From: Trichomonas vaginalis G3
Taxonomy: Eukaryota > Parabasalia > Trichomonadida > Trichomonadidae
Length of the DNA: 64,000 nt
Direction of reading: 5' to 3'
NCBI RefSeq assembly: GCF_026262505.1
Contig: NC_067204.1
Span: forward strand, 17,462,165 to 17,526,164
The notes under the pieces were generated by a model. The model was given only the letters and a program-made list of their open reading frames with translations, did not search any database and was not told where the DNA came from. Positions 50,340 through 59,711 of this stretch are shown one piece after another. Numbering within the stretch: the stretch's first letter is position 1; each line of letters starts with the position of its first letter. The translations under genes were made by a program, and so were the position numbers.

Positions 50340-51902
50340 TTAAAAAATCTGATAATGAAGAAGTCCGTTTTGAGGGATATTCTCGTCATAGACGGGGTCA
50401 ATAAACTTGCAATTGTTATAATACTTCTCTTCAACAGCTTCGCTTGTTACAACAGTCAATACATTGTCGTTTAAAGCCAAAGATTGAGGAGGAGAAGAAC
50501 ATTTTCCTCCAAAACAAACTTCGCTCTTCCTTAAATCCCAAACTCTCACGATATTATCAGTGCCACCACTTGCTATCAAATTGCCATCATCACTTGCGCA
50601 AACACTTGTAACTATTCCATTGTGTCTGCAAAGTGTTAATTGTGGGCCTTGTCTTTTATCCCAAATTCTTATTGTTTGATCGGCACTTCCTGTGAGAAAA
50701 ACATTCTCGTTTACGGTAGAAAGTGAAGTGACTCCTGCGCAGTGACCAACAAACCTCTGAATTAAAAGTCCTTGCTTAGCAAACATGTAAATGGAATGAT
50801 TATCACATGAACTGAGCAATAAACAATCACCGATTGGAGATATGGCTGATATAGATGTCATATATGTTGAAAATCCAAGTGACATTGAGTTTTCTTGGAT
50901 TCCTGAGAGTGACCAACAAGATACATAAGAATTTGTTGCAAAAACTAGTTGATCGTCAAGGAAAGTAAGTGCTGCTGATTTAGAAACATGATTTCCTGTT
51001 GATACTTGAGCAATTAATTCAAGATTTGTGTCAATTCCGTAAATTGTATTTCCTGAGTAAGTCCAGATGGATCCATCAGCTGGATTGACAGTAATTGATG
51101 TTGCGTATGATGTAAGTGGTAATTCTACAGTATGTTTTTCGACAGTAAGTGTCTTATCTGAGATAATAATCGCTGGTGACTTATTTGAGCAGTAACTAGC
51201 ATCAATTGTATCAAATGGAGTAATATCTACGGGTAGTGTATAATTAAATTGATGTGCGTTATATGATATCGAGTTCCTGTCGAAAATTGATTTTTGGCCA
51301 GTTTGAGGAAGAACGAATTCATCCCATTTCTGTATGTTAGAGTTAAGTATGGCGTTATGAAGCATCTGATCAGCACGGTTGTATACGTCAATTGGTTGTG
51401 GCTGTGAAAGGAATTCTTTTTGAGTTTCTAATTGTGCTGATATTGATGTAGGTTTGGGAGGAACCATCGAAACTGTTGATGGTAAAAGCTGTTGAACTGG
51501 TTGATACTGTTGCTGTGCGTACATATTCTGGTCATAATAATTTGATTGGTCAAAATAAGGGAGTACTGTAGCTGCTGATGCTGGTCTTGGGGGTAAATAT
51601 ACGTTTTTGGGTACTATTTGAACAGGAGCGTCAAACATTGTTTCTTGAGATGATGGCTGAGAATTTTGTTGAGGTTGGCTATGGCCAAGGAGCTTCTTAT
51701 TGTTGTTAAACCATAATCTAACAGTTCTATGATTCCAATGTGAGTTCATTTCAGACAGGATTTTTACAACATCTTGAACAACTTGTGAGCGTTTAACTGA
51801 ACGTTCTGGATTAGAAAAATATATTTTGAGGTAGTTAACCAATATGTTGGTCTCTGTTTCAGATGGGAAATACCTCGCGTCACTCTTTTCTTCCGAATTC
51901 AT
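50340..51902 (-). CDS. WD40 protein with homeodomain-like N-terminus
   Basis: About 520 residues from the ATG at 51902. Residues 12-72 look like a homeodomain-type helix-turn-helix: FPSETETNILVNYLKIYFSN, a second helix, and a recognition-type helix NHRTVRLWFNNNKKLL (cf. 'VKIWFQNRR'). A Gln/Pro-rich linker of about 130 residues follows. Then comes a beta-propeller whose clearest WD repeats are GHCAGVTSLSTVNENVFLTG-SADQTIRIWDKR and HNGIVTSVCASDDGNLIASG-GTDNIVRVWDLR. The combination suggests a chromatin or transcription scaffold. The open frame extends 17 codons upstream to 51953, but the segment is hydrophobic/basic and lacks the conserved look. Confidence 0.7.
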   Translation of the reverse strand: MNSEEKSDARYFPSETETNILVNYLKIYFSNPERSVKRSQVVQDVVKILSEMNSHWNHRTVRLWFNNNKKLLGHSQPQQNSQPSSQETMFDAPVQIVPKNVYLPPRPASAATVLPYFDQSNYYDQNMYAQQQYQPVQQLLPSTVSMVPPKPTSISAQLETQKEFLSQPQPIDVYNRADQMLHNAILNSNIQKWDEFVLPQTGQKSIFDRNSISYNAHQFNYTLPVDITPFDTIDASYCSNKSPAIIISDKTLTVEKHTVELPLTSYATSITVNPADGSIWTYSGNTIYGIDTNLELIAQVSTGNHVSKSAALTFLDDQLVFATNSYVSCWSLSGIQENSMSLGFSTYMTSISAISPIGDCLLLSSCDNHSIYMFAKQGLLIQRFVGHCAGVTSLSTVNENVFLTGSADQTIRIWDKRQGPQLTLCRHNGIVTSVCASDDGNLIASGGTDNIVRVWDLRKSEVCFGGKCSSPPQSLALNDNVLTVVTSEAVEEKYYNNCKFIDPVYDENIPQNGLLHYQIF

Positions 51903-52092
51903 TTGAATTTTGATGATTATTTTTAATTCAAATTTCGATTGAATTTTTGACAAAAATTTATGATTTCAAAATCACTTATTCTGGCAGGAATTCGAAATAA
52001 AAAATTAGTGGAAATAAATAGATAATTGATATTTATATTTAATTATATCTTGTTTTATGAAAAATCTATAAAATAAATAATATTTTCTAAAA

Positions 52093-54018
52093 TTATTTCA
52101 TTTCTGCATCAATTGCCTGGATAATTCCATCAATATCTTGAGGATTAGAAAGTGTATGTGGAAGCTGGAAGCCTCTTTTTCCTAAGAGCAAGTCTTTGAG
52201 GAGCATTCTGATGATTTTAGCAGAATTTGTCTTTGGAAGAGCCTTAACAAAGATAATCTTTTGTGGTCTTCCAATTGCACCGAAATTCTGAGTAACTGTG
52301 TCACTAACTGATTTCTTCATTTGTTCATTTTCAACTTTTGCGACAACGAAAGCTACAATAGCTTGTGTAGTCTGCTTTGAAGGGATACCAACAACAGCAA
52401 CATCATGAACGTCATCCAATTTCATGATTGCCTCTTCAACTTCGGCTGGACCAACTCTGTGACCATTTACGCATAATTGGTCATCAATTCTGCCTGTAAT
52501 TCTGATATATCCTTTTGTATCGATTTGTGCTGTATCGCCTGTTGAGAAGTAATGTGTTCCTTTTACGATATATCTTTCTTTGAATGACTTGTTTGACTTG
52601 AAAGCAGCGTTTGCGAGACCTGGCCATGGAGTAGCAATGCAAAGTAAGCCTGTTTCGATTTGATTTGGTGGAGAAGAGCGTGTTGATGCGACCACATGGT
52701 GATCTTCTGTATCAATAAGGACAATATCTGTTCCAAAGAGTGGGCGACCGACAATACCTGGTGGGAGCTTCTCAATTCCTGGAACAGATGTTGCAATGAT
52801 TGAGCCAAGTTCGGTTTGCCAATAAGTATCGACAATCCAGCATTTCTTCTGGCCCAAAACATCATGTAAGTAAATGCATGTCTCTTCATCGAGTGTTTCG
52901 CCGACAGAGCCAATGACTCTGAGGGATGAAATATCGTATTCTTTAACTTGATCGACATCTTTGATATGAGCTGCAATAGCGCGTGCTGCAGATGGAGATG
53001 TGTAGAAATGTGTTAAGTGAAGCTTTGAAATTAATTCCCATGAGCGTTTTGCGTTTGGATACAATGGGAAAGAGCCGAAAATAAGGGTAGGAATGCCATT
53101 AAGTAATGGGCCATAGCAAACATATGAATGGCCGGTGATCCATCCGAGGTCAGATGTGCAGCCGAAAACAGAATCTGCATCAATATCGAATACGTACTTA
53201 AATGTAAGAGCGGATGCGACACTGTAACCTCCAACGCGATGAATGATACCTTTTGGTTCGCCTGTTGAGCCAGAAGTATAGAGAATGAATAAAGGATCGG
53301 AAGCCTGCATTGGTTGGCACTCGCATTCAGCAGGAGCAGCTTCTAAGAGTGTTTGGAAACTCTCTATTGTATACTTTGGCTCCTCTAATTGTGTCTCTTC
53401 GAGATTTGAAATGATAACGTGTTTCACGAAAGGGCAATTCTCAAGAGCTGAAAGAAGAGTCTTCTTCATTGGGATCTTCTTTTGGCCACGCATGTACCAG
53501 TCTGCGCTGACAACAGCTGTTGCTTCAGAATTTGAAATTCTGTAGCTTAAAGCATCACCAGCGAAAGCTCCGAAGATGACTGTATGAATTGCACCTATTC
53601 TTGTGCAAGCGAGCATTGAAATGATGCATTCAACACTAACAGGGAGGTATAATGCGACGGTCATTCCCTTCTTGATGCCGTGTTGAAGGAGAACATTAGC
53701 CATCTTGCAGACTTTCTCCTTGAGCTGTCCGAATGTGATAGTGTATGAGTCTGATGGTTCGTTTCCTTCGTATATCAAGGCAACCTTATCAGGATTTGCT
53801 GCTGCCCAGCGATCGACTGCATTGTAACAGGTATTCATAACGCCACCGTCGAACCAGAATGAGTTTTCTTCTCCAATTTCGCCGATAACGTTCGTAAAAT
53901 CAGACTTAATCCAGTTAAGTGTCTCTTTTGCTGTTGCAGCCCAAAACTCCTCGGGATTTTCTTCAGCATGCTTCTTCATTGCAAGATATTTTTCATGGTT
54001 TCTTGGCTTATAATCCAT
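52093..54018 (-). CDS. ACS: Acetyl-CoA synthetase, AMP-forming
   Basis: A 641-residue ANL-superfamily enzyme. The N-terminal ACS cap (NSFWFDGGVMNTCYNAVDRW) is followed by the phosphate-binding loop LFILYTSGSTGEPKG near residue 248 and DTYWQTELGS near 400 (adenine/acetate pocket). FSTGDTAQIDTKGYIRITGR with the hinge Asp is near 510. The catalytic-lysine motif LPKTNSAKIIRMLL is near 600. The length matches classical ACS (about 650). It makes acetyl-CoA and AMP plus PPi from acetate, ATP and CoA. No hydrogenosomal presequence is seen (MDYKPRNHEKYL), so a cytosolic site is likely. ORF boundaries are clear, with an ATG directly after an A-run. Confidence 0.93.
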   Translation of the reverse strand: MDYKPRNHEKYLAMKKHAEENPEEFWAATAKETLNWIKSDFTNVIGEIGEENSFWFDGGVMNTCYNAVDRWAAANPDKVALIYEGNEPSDSYTITFGQLKEKVCKMANVLLQHGIKKGMTVALYLPVSVECIISMLACTRIGAIHTVIFGAFAGDALSYRISNSEATAVVSADWYMRGQKKIPMKKTLLSALENCPFVKHVIISNLEETQLEEPKYTIESFQTLLEAAPAECECQPMQASDPLFILYTSGSTGEPKGIIHRVGGYSVASALTFKYVFDIDADSVFGCTSDLGWITGHSYVCYGPLLNGIPTLIFGSFPLYPNAKRSWELISKLHLTHFYTSPSAARAIAAHIKDVDQVKEYDISSLRVIGSVGETLDEETCIYLHDVLGQKKCWIVDTYWQTELGSIIATSVPGIEKLPPGIVGRPLFGTDIVLIDTEDHHVVASTRSSPPNQIETGLLCIATPWPGLANAAFKSNKSFKERYIVKGTHYFSTGDTAQIDTKGYIRITGRIDDQLCVNGHRVGPAEVEEAIMKLDDVHDVAVVGIPSKQTTQAIVAFVVAKVENEQMKKSVSDTVTQNFGAIGRPQKIIFVKALPKTNSAKIIRMLLKDLLLGKRGFQLPHTLSNPQDIDGIIQAIDAEMK

Positions 54019-54424
54019 TTTTTTATAAGTTAACTGATTGTATGTTTAGGTGTCAGTTTTTCTTTCTCCCTTTTTTATGAATTTAGCTATGGGCGAATTC
54101 CAAAAGCGAAACATAATGTCTCTGCTTATGGAGAGTTATAAAAAACTTTGTATGGAAAAAAGCATATATATGATATTTCATTTAAATTTATCCAAGCAAA
54201 TAGACTCTTCGGGTGATAAGCCACAAGCATCGAAAGTTACAAATGAATTAAGAGCACCCTTTACAACCATTCTAACTCTTATATGCATTCATATATAAAA
54301 ATATCAAAGAAAGGAAAAAGAATTCTTTTAATTTGCATACAGTTCGTCATGATATTGAATAAAAGTGTATAATAACTACTATCTATTTTATAAGCAGCCA
54401 ATAGAAAGAAGATATTAGCAAACT
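54019..54424. other. Intergenic DNA
   Basis: A chance open frame occurs here, with no coding character. Nothing is recognised. Confidence 0.4.
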
Positions 54425-54903
54425 TCATTCAGTTTTTTTCGGTTTTTTTGCAAGAGTGAGAGCTGTATCTCCATTATTGGTTCTTGCATTTTTGACTGCA
54501 CTTGCAGAGATACTTAACAATATCATGTTTTCCGTAATATGAGGCAATAATGAGCGGAGTCCATCCAAATGAATTCTTCGTTTTTATTTTAGAATTAGAT
54601 TCTATAAGGTACTTCACAATGTCGAGACGACCCTTTCGTGAAGCTGAAAGTAGTGCATTTTCTCCTTTAGTATTCTTCACCTCTTTGTTAACTCCTGATT
54701 CGATGAAACATTTAACTAATTCGATATCTCCATTTTATGCAGCCAAAATGAGAGGAGTTGAACCATTATCACCAAATCTAATTGGTGAATTGGTACAAGA
54801 AGCAACAAGCGCTTTTCACGACTTCACAGTGTCTATTTTTCATTATCAAGGTGAGTGGAATCTTTCCATTACGATTCTTAACACCAACCTTAACTTTCAA
54901 TGA
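54425..54903 (-). pseudogene. Degenerate ankyrin-repeat gene
   Basis: Ankyrin units are readable on the minus strand in different frames. Near 54890 there is VKNRNGKIPLTLIMKNRHCE. Near 54770 there is FGDNGSTPLILAA followed at once by a TAA stop, then GDIELVKCFIESGVNKEVKN. At 54474-54680 there is KGENALLSASRKGRLDIVKY and FGWTPLIIASYYGKHDIVKY. In another frame near 54440-54470, NNGDTALTLAKKPKKTE ends in a stop. At least one internal stop and two frame changes make this a dead host ankyrin gene, related in type to 41304-43205. The upstream boundary is not certain. Confidence 0.75.
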
Positions 54904-55290
54904 GATAAGAAATAATTGGAAAATTCATATATTAAATAACAGAATCTTGGGTCATGTTCATAATGGTATAATCTAAAATAACAAACTTATGAACATGAAT
55001 GCATTGATTCTGCAAAAGATAAATATAAAATAAATAAATTCATTTTTATTACAATAAACAAGCTAAGAATAGTCAAACAAGGATCTCTTGTTGGCAACAT
55101 AATACTTTTCTTTGTACCAATCCTGGTGGAAAAGCTTGAAAAAACAATTTTTCAATAATCTGTTAAATTTAAGTTGAATCCAATTGTATTCCGGCCAATT
55201 TGGAAAACCAGTTCAATTTTTCTTCTTTTGAAAATGATTAAATGTTGTTTAATTTGAAATGATGAAATTAACTGTGTAATATTATAAAAA
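54904..55290. other. AT-rich intergenic DNA
   Basis: No gene is seen. It may hold more of the decayed ankyrin 5' part. Confidence 0.35.
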
Positions 55291-55728
55291 TTACTGAGGT
55301 ATAAGTAATGGCATGCCTTCCATAGCATTTTTATTTTCTGCTTGCTTTAATTGATTAATGATTTTTTGGATTGAGTTATTCTTTTGGTTTCTCCAAATTG
55401 TTGATGTAGAAACGTGAATTCCAAATTCCTCGTTTAATCTTTCTGTTATGCTTTCCAAAGAAATTCCGGGTTCTACTTCAAATTCTTCTTGAATCCAAGC
55501 CAAATGATGTTCCTGTAAAACGCAGCCATCTAATTTCTGTGAGATATCGACTTCTTTCTTTTGATGTACTAGGAGTTCTCCATTAGAATTCTTCTTCAAA
55601 ATTCTATGAATTTGTCTTTCAGAGCAATTCATTTGCTGAGCAATCTCCGCTGCTGAGACGCCATTACCTTTGAGTCTGATGATCTCATAGATCTCTTCTT
55701 CGCTTAATTTTTTGTATTCTTTGCGCAT
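55291..55728 (-). CDS. Transposase-derived helix-turn-helix protein
   Basis: A 145-residue protein. Residues 6-46 form a homeodomain-like HTH of the Tc1/mariner or IS630 kind (SEEEIYEIIRLKGNGVSAAE, IAQQMNCSERQIHRIL). Residues 85-115 form a second, winged HTH (GISLESITERLNEEFGIHVS, TSTIWR). These are the two DNA-binding helices of a mariner-type transposase without any DDE catalytic domain. It is therefore either a domesticated DNA-binding protein or an N-terminal remnant. The intact frame and tight head-to-head arrangement with the next gene (29 bp between ATGs) favour a functional host gene. Confidence 0.65.
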   Translation of the reverse strand: MRKEYKKLSEEEIYEIIRLKGNGVSAAEIAQQMNCSERQIHRILKKNSNGELLVHQKKEVDISQKLDGCVLQEHHLAWIQEEFEVEPGISLESITERLNEEFGIHVSTSTIWRNQKNNSIQKIINQLKQAENKNAMEGMPLLIPQ

Positions 55729-55741
55729 GAAATATCAATTG

Positions 55742-55752
55742 TCACTTTTTGA
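55742..55752 (+). promoter_or_regulatory. Initiator-like element in a 29-bp divergent promoter
   Basis: TCACTTTTTGA lies 6-16 bp before the ATG at 55758. It matches the TCA-Y-T initiator and falls inside the 29-bp spacer shared with the minus-strand HTH gene. Confidence 0.55.
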
Positions 55753-55757
55753 TTCAT

Positions 55758-57410
55758 ATGTTGCTTGATTCTCTTGATATTCCAGCATTAGAGCAATTAC
55801 TAGAACGCAGGAATCATGAGCTCAAGACGATTAAAGCTGTAGTCAAGCAAAAAACAGAAGAAACTAAGAAATACTATGCATTATGCGGAGATAATCCAAC
55901 ATTTCCGGTTCTCAAAGAAACATTAACAACAAAACTCACACAACTTGAAACAGATTTAACAGAAGCTAAGAAACGTATTAAAAATTTGCGATTTCAAAGA
56001 CAACAACTTAAAGAATCAAAAACAAAAGCAGGTGAAATCAATGTTTCAATTCAAGAATCAACTGAACTCATTGCAGACTTGAAAGCAAAAATTGCATCTA
56101 AAAACAATGACATTGATGAATTACAAAAAAAGATCAACGAAAAATCAGAACTTTGCAAAGCGAAGCAAACAGAAGCAGAACAATTAAAAGCTAAAGTTGA
56201 TGCTGCTCAAAAAAGTTACGATCACGCATTGAATGAATACAACAACCTTGTTGATCGAGAAAACAGTCTCAAAACACAACAGACTAATATTCAAAACGCG
56301 ATCGATGAATCGAAGAAAGAGATTGCTTCCATCAAAGCTTCAATCAGTCCACAATCAGTTAACGAATTACAAAAGGAAGTCGAAAAGTTACAAATACAGT
56401 TATCACAAATGAATGTTGAGACAGCAGAGCAAGTCACCATTACTTCAATTGAAGAATTGGATCCTTCTTATCGTTCAGAAATCGAAAAAGTTTCGAATAC
56501 AGTGAATAATCTTAAGAATTCTATCCAAAACATACGTAAAGAGATCAGCCAGAGTGAAAAGGAACACGCTATTGAGATTGCTTCACTCAGATCTCAATTA
56601 GATTCACAAAAAGAATCATGTAACACATTAAGATCTAACATTGAAGAGATGGAGCTTTCACTTCCTCAAACACTTGGTCCTATCAACCGGGAAATCGAAC
56701 AATGGCGTGTGAAAGTTGAACAACGAAGTAAAAACATCTATGAAAACGAACAAAAGCTGACACAAGAAAGGGAACGAAGCGAAGAATCACTTCGACAATC
56801 ACAGAAGAAACTCAATTCTCTCCAGGATGACCTCATTCGTGCGAAAGCTGTTTCACAACAGCAGAAACAAATTTTAATCACATCATCACAAGACTTTGAA
56901 ACATTAAAGAAGTCATTTGATAAGTCACAACTCGAACTCGACGGATACAATAGCCAGAATGATAAATATCAAAAGGAAACAGAAGAAATACAAAATCAGA
57001 TTGAAGATCTCAACAAAGAAATCGAAAGAATCGCATTAGAAATCAAAGATAAAGAGAAAGAGAATGAAGAAGAACTAAGTTTATTACGCGAATCAGTCAA
57101 ATCAGCCGAAATTGAAGCATCAAAACTTCCAGAACAAGAAGTTACTATTGGATTGATGAATGAAAAGGAACTGAAAGAGAGTTGTCGATCTCTTGAAAGA
57201 GATCTTGAAGAACGCGAGATAATTATTGAGGAATTACGTAAAAAATCAAATGAATGCAGTGAAATGCGCAAGAAATTCGAAGCAGCTCTTTCTCTCATTT
57301 CAGAGTTAGAAGATGAAGAACAGGCTATGGTTCAAGAACTGAAGATGATAAGGAAACAATTCAGTGAGACATTGTCTCAACTGAGAAAACAGAAACAGAA
57401 TAAAAACTAA
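55758..57410 (+). CDS. Long coiled-coil protein (550 aa)
   Basis: From MLLDSLDIPALEQLLERRNH nearly the whole chain is heptad-repeat coiled coil rich in Glu, Lys, Gln and Ser (for example KAKIASKNNDIDELQKKINE, LRSQLDSQKESCNTLRSNIE). A helix break near residues 185-225 contains ASISPQSVNELQ and TSIEELDPSYRSE. No head domain is seen. This is typical of trichomonad cytoskeletal or vesicle-tether proteins annotated only as viral A-type inclusion or SMC-like. The specific role is unknown. I used the ATG at 55758; the frame upstream lacks one. Confidence 0.7.
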   Translation: MLLDSLDIPALEQLLERRNHELKTIKAVVKQKTEETKKYYALCGDNPTFPVLKETLTTKLTQLETDLTEAKKRIKNLRFQRQQLKESKTKAGEINVSIQESTELIADLKAKIASKNNDIDELQKKINEKSELCKAKQTEAEQLKAKVDAAQKSYDHALNEYNNLVDRENSLKTQQTNIQNAIDESKKEIASIKASISPQSVNELQKEVEKLQIQLSQMNVETAEQVTITSIEELDPSYRSEIEKVSNTVNNLKNSIQNIRKEISQSEKEHAIEIASLRSQLDSQKESCNTLRSNIEEMELSLPQTLGPINREIEQWRVKVEQRSKNIYENEQKLTQERERSEESLRQSQKKLNSLQDDLIRAKAVSQQQKQILITSSQDFETLKKSFDKSQLELDGYNSQNDKYQKETEEIQNQIEDLNKEIERIALEIKDKEKENEEELSLLRESVKSAEIEASKLPEQEVTIGLMNEKELKESCRSLERDLEEREIIIEELRKKSNECSEMRKKFEAALSLISELEDEEQAMVQELKMIRKQFSETLSQLRKQKQNKN

Positions 57411-57486
57411 TATTTGTTTGTAATAAATTAATATATGTTTATATTAAACTCTAAAGAAATATATGTTATTTTGTAAATACTATTCA

Positions 57487-57734
57487 TTAAGGCTTCACTA
57501 ACATGACAAAAAGTATTCAAAACTTTTAAAAAGTTGAAAAATATGCTCTACGATATATACTAATCCTAGCCTATCATTTTCAGAAAAAGCACGTTATAAC
57601 TCATGTTAGTGGAAGAAGGCTTTTTTTAGGTGGGTCAATAAAAATTAAAAATAATGATAAATATAGCATTGATATACATCATAGAATATATATCTCAAGA
57701 GACTTTAATTTTTGTCATGTTAGTGAAGCCTTAA
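57487..57734. mobile_element. 248-bp TTAA MITE
   Basis: Inverted ends TTAAGGCTTCACTAACATGA (57487) and its complement ending at 57734 extend over about 26 bp. TTAA bounds both sides. There is a partial internal copy of the end (CATGTTAGTGGAAG near 57604). The right TTAA is the same four bases that begin the next element. Confidence 0.8.
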
Positions 57735-58778
57735 GGGTGCACACGAGAGGATTATGTAAACTTCAGAATTTAGAACCTTATTTTTAGGCATTATCTTGGC
57801 TACCTATTTAGGCTCGAAAAGCAAAAAATATCAAAAAATACAACTTGAGTCCATTATGACCCTTTCATGGAGGTAGTTTTTCTCCGCTAGTATTTTCCCT
57901 TTGAATCTCTTTACAATTCGAAATCAAATTCAAAACTCAGTAGAAGAAAGGAAGAATTGACTTACTACGGTTGTAATACGAATAAATACATATATTTAAT
58001 TATTTTTATTTACATAATAATTGTTTGAAGCTCATATTCCATCAAATTTTTAAATAAAAACATTAAAATGTTGAAAATGTTCATATATTTTAATAGGGTT
58101 TTAGCACTTTATTGAGGAATTACTACATACATAGTCGAACTGAACTTGATATTTTGAAATTTAAATTATTTATCAAAATTAAAATTTAACCTGAAATTTA
58201 TAATTATTTAGTCATATTTTGCATAATTCTAAGTAGATTTTGTAAAAAATCAAGAAAGAAAAATTTTAACGTGCTTTATTTTTTCTTTTTTATAATAATA
58301 CATATTATTATATAATTAACATATTCATAATGTTTCACACTTTCAAAAATATAATCCTCCTCCTCTCAAATAAACGTACATACGGGTGGCCTCTTTTTTC
58401 AAAAAATTAAAATTTGAAATTTTGGGCTCAAATATTAGAGATTTTTTCAACCTTCAACGATATATGTTGTCTATATCAGACCTCCTTTCTTTTTGATACT
58501 TAACATTGTTCCTAAATCTTAGCCGTTAAGGCTGTTCTGAAAATATTTTTTTTTCGAAAAAATTCGAAAAAATTTTTAAAATTCAAAAATCCCTTAATTC
58601 CTGAGGATTTTGGAAAAAAGTTTTTACATGAACATGTGTATATTATATGAAGTATATTGATAAGGTAAAAATCAAATTTTATTGCATATTCATCGAGAAA
58701 ATAAACTAACGAATCCCTCAAAATTGAGAGGGTAATCCTCCTCCTCTCAAATAAACGTACATACGGGTGCACCCTTAA
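57731..58778. mobile_element. TTAA-type non-autonomous DNA element (1.05 kb), second copy
   Basis: The ends TTAAGGGTGCAC (57731) and GTGCACCCTTAA (to 58778) are inverted. Subterminally, GAGAGGATTA is mirrored by TAATCCTCCTCCTCTC. A block AATCCTCCTCCTCTCAAATA also recurs directly at 58351 and 58734, so part of the end is duplicated inside. No coding frame is seen. Length and end type match the element at 43663-44713. Confidence 0.75.
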
Positions 58779-58840
58779 TATATGTATTTGATTTAATCTT
58801 TTTCAATGAGATAAGTATTTTGTAGAAAAATTTATCTCAT

Positions 58841-59455
58841 ACCGAAATGGCTCACCAAAAAGGTGACATTTTTGGCGCCAATAATTTGATTTTTCTGATT
58901 CTTTCTATTTAGATATATTTATTTAACCGAAATATAACTGTACAGAATTACTATTTTCGAGATAAAATTCATATGGAAATACTAATTCATAACGCTTTAT
59001 GTTATATAAAATTTAATTTATAAAAATTTCAAAATAAATCAAATTTAACACAATGAATATAACTGCAATCGAGGTTTTTGACGATTGATTCTTACGTGAA
59101 GTTTTCCAAACTTTGAGTTAATGTCTTGACATTAACTCAAAGTTTGGAAGTCTAATAAAGGGAATTGTAGGCTATGAGGTACTGATTATATATCAGTGCC
59201 TCATAGCCTACAATTCCCATTTCTACTTAGAATGAAAGGGCAAGAGGTATATAGGTACACTATATATCTCTTGCCCTTTCCTTCTTACCTAAAGACTTCC
59301 AATCTTATTTTTTTCCAATTTTCCCCCTAAATTTAAATCTTATATAATATAAATAAAATGCATAATATCAATCACAAAAATTCATGTTTATTTTTTTAAT
59401 TAAAATTGCCGCGCAATTTAAGGTTTTCTGTCACTTTTTTGTTAGCCATTTCGGT
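58841..59455. mobile_element. MITE with ACCGAAATGGCT ends
   Basis: Left ACCGAAATGGCTCACCAAAA and right (complement) ACCGAAATGGCTAACAAAAA are inverted over about 26 bp. The 615-bp interior has no gene but holds the three-hairpin cluster. A direct repeat ATTTTGTAGAAAAATT lies just outside each end (near 58818 and 59465), separated from the ends by 8-10 bp. Confidence 0.7.
59106..59300. repeat. Cluster of three long perfect hairpins
   Basis: Hairpin 1 pairs 59106-59125 with 59128-59147 (20 bp, CCAAACTTTGAGTTAATGTC). Hairpin 2 pairs 59160-59186 with 59192-59218 (26-27 bp, beginning GGGAATTGTAGGCTATGAGG). Hairpin 3 pairs 59234-59254 with 59260-59280 (21 bp, beginning GAAAGGGCAAGAG). GGAAGTCT (59146) and AGACTTCC (59293) can close hairpins 2 and 3 in an outer stem. 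Such perfect stems would make small-RNA-precursor-like dsRNA if transcribed, or cruciforms as DNA. Confidence 0.85.
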
Positions 59456-59711
59456 ACGAAACAATTTTGTAGAAAAATTAAATCATTTCTTGATTATTAT
59501 TGATGAAACTTAAGTGTAGATACCCTCATGAAACATTCCATATAAATAACTTGATTCGGCATCATTTTGTAATATCCGTCAATTCAAATTTTTGTATTAT
59601 ATTAGAGTCAATAAAAAAAAGTCCAGAATGACGATCAAAAATGCCTCAATTTTCGACTTTTTTACAAAAAAATCGTTAGGATGAAACACTCATCAGTTCT
59701 TTTGTTTAAAG

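Noticed and set aside
54050-54298. 82-codon plus-strand frame after the acetyl-CoA synthetase start
   Set aside because: No motif and composition like intergenic DNA.
58512-58772. 86-codon minus-strand frame over the right end of the TTAA element
   Set aside because: It reads through the inverted repeat itself and has no domain signature.
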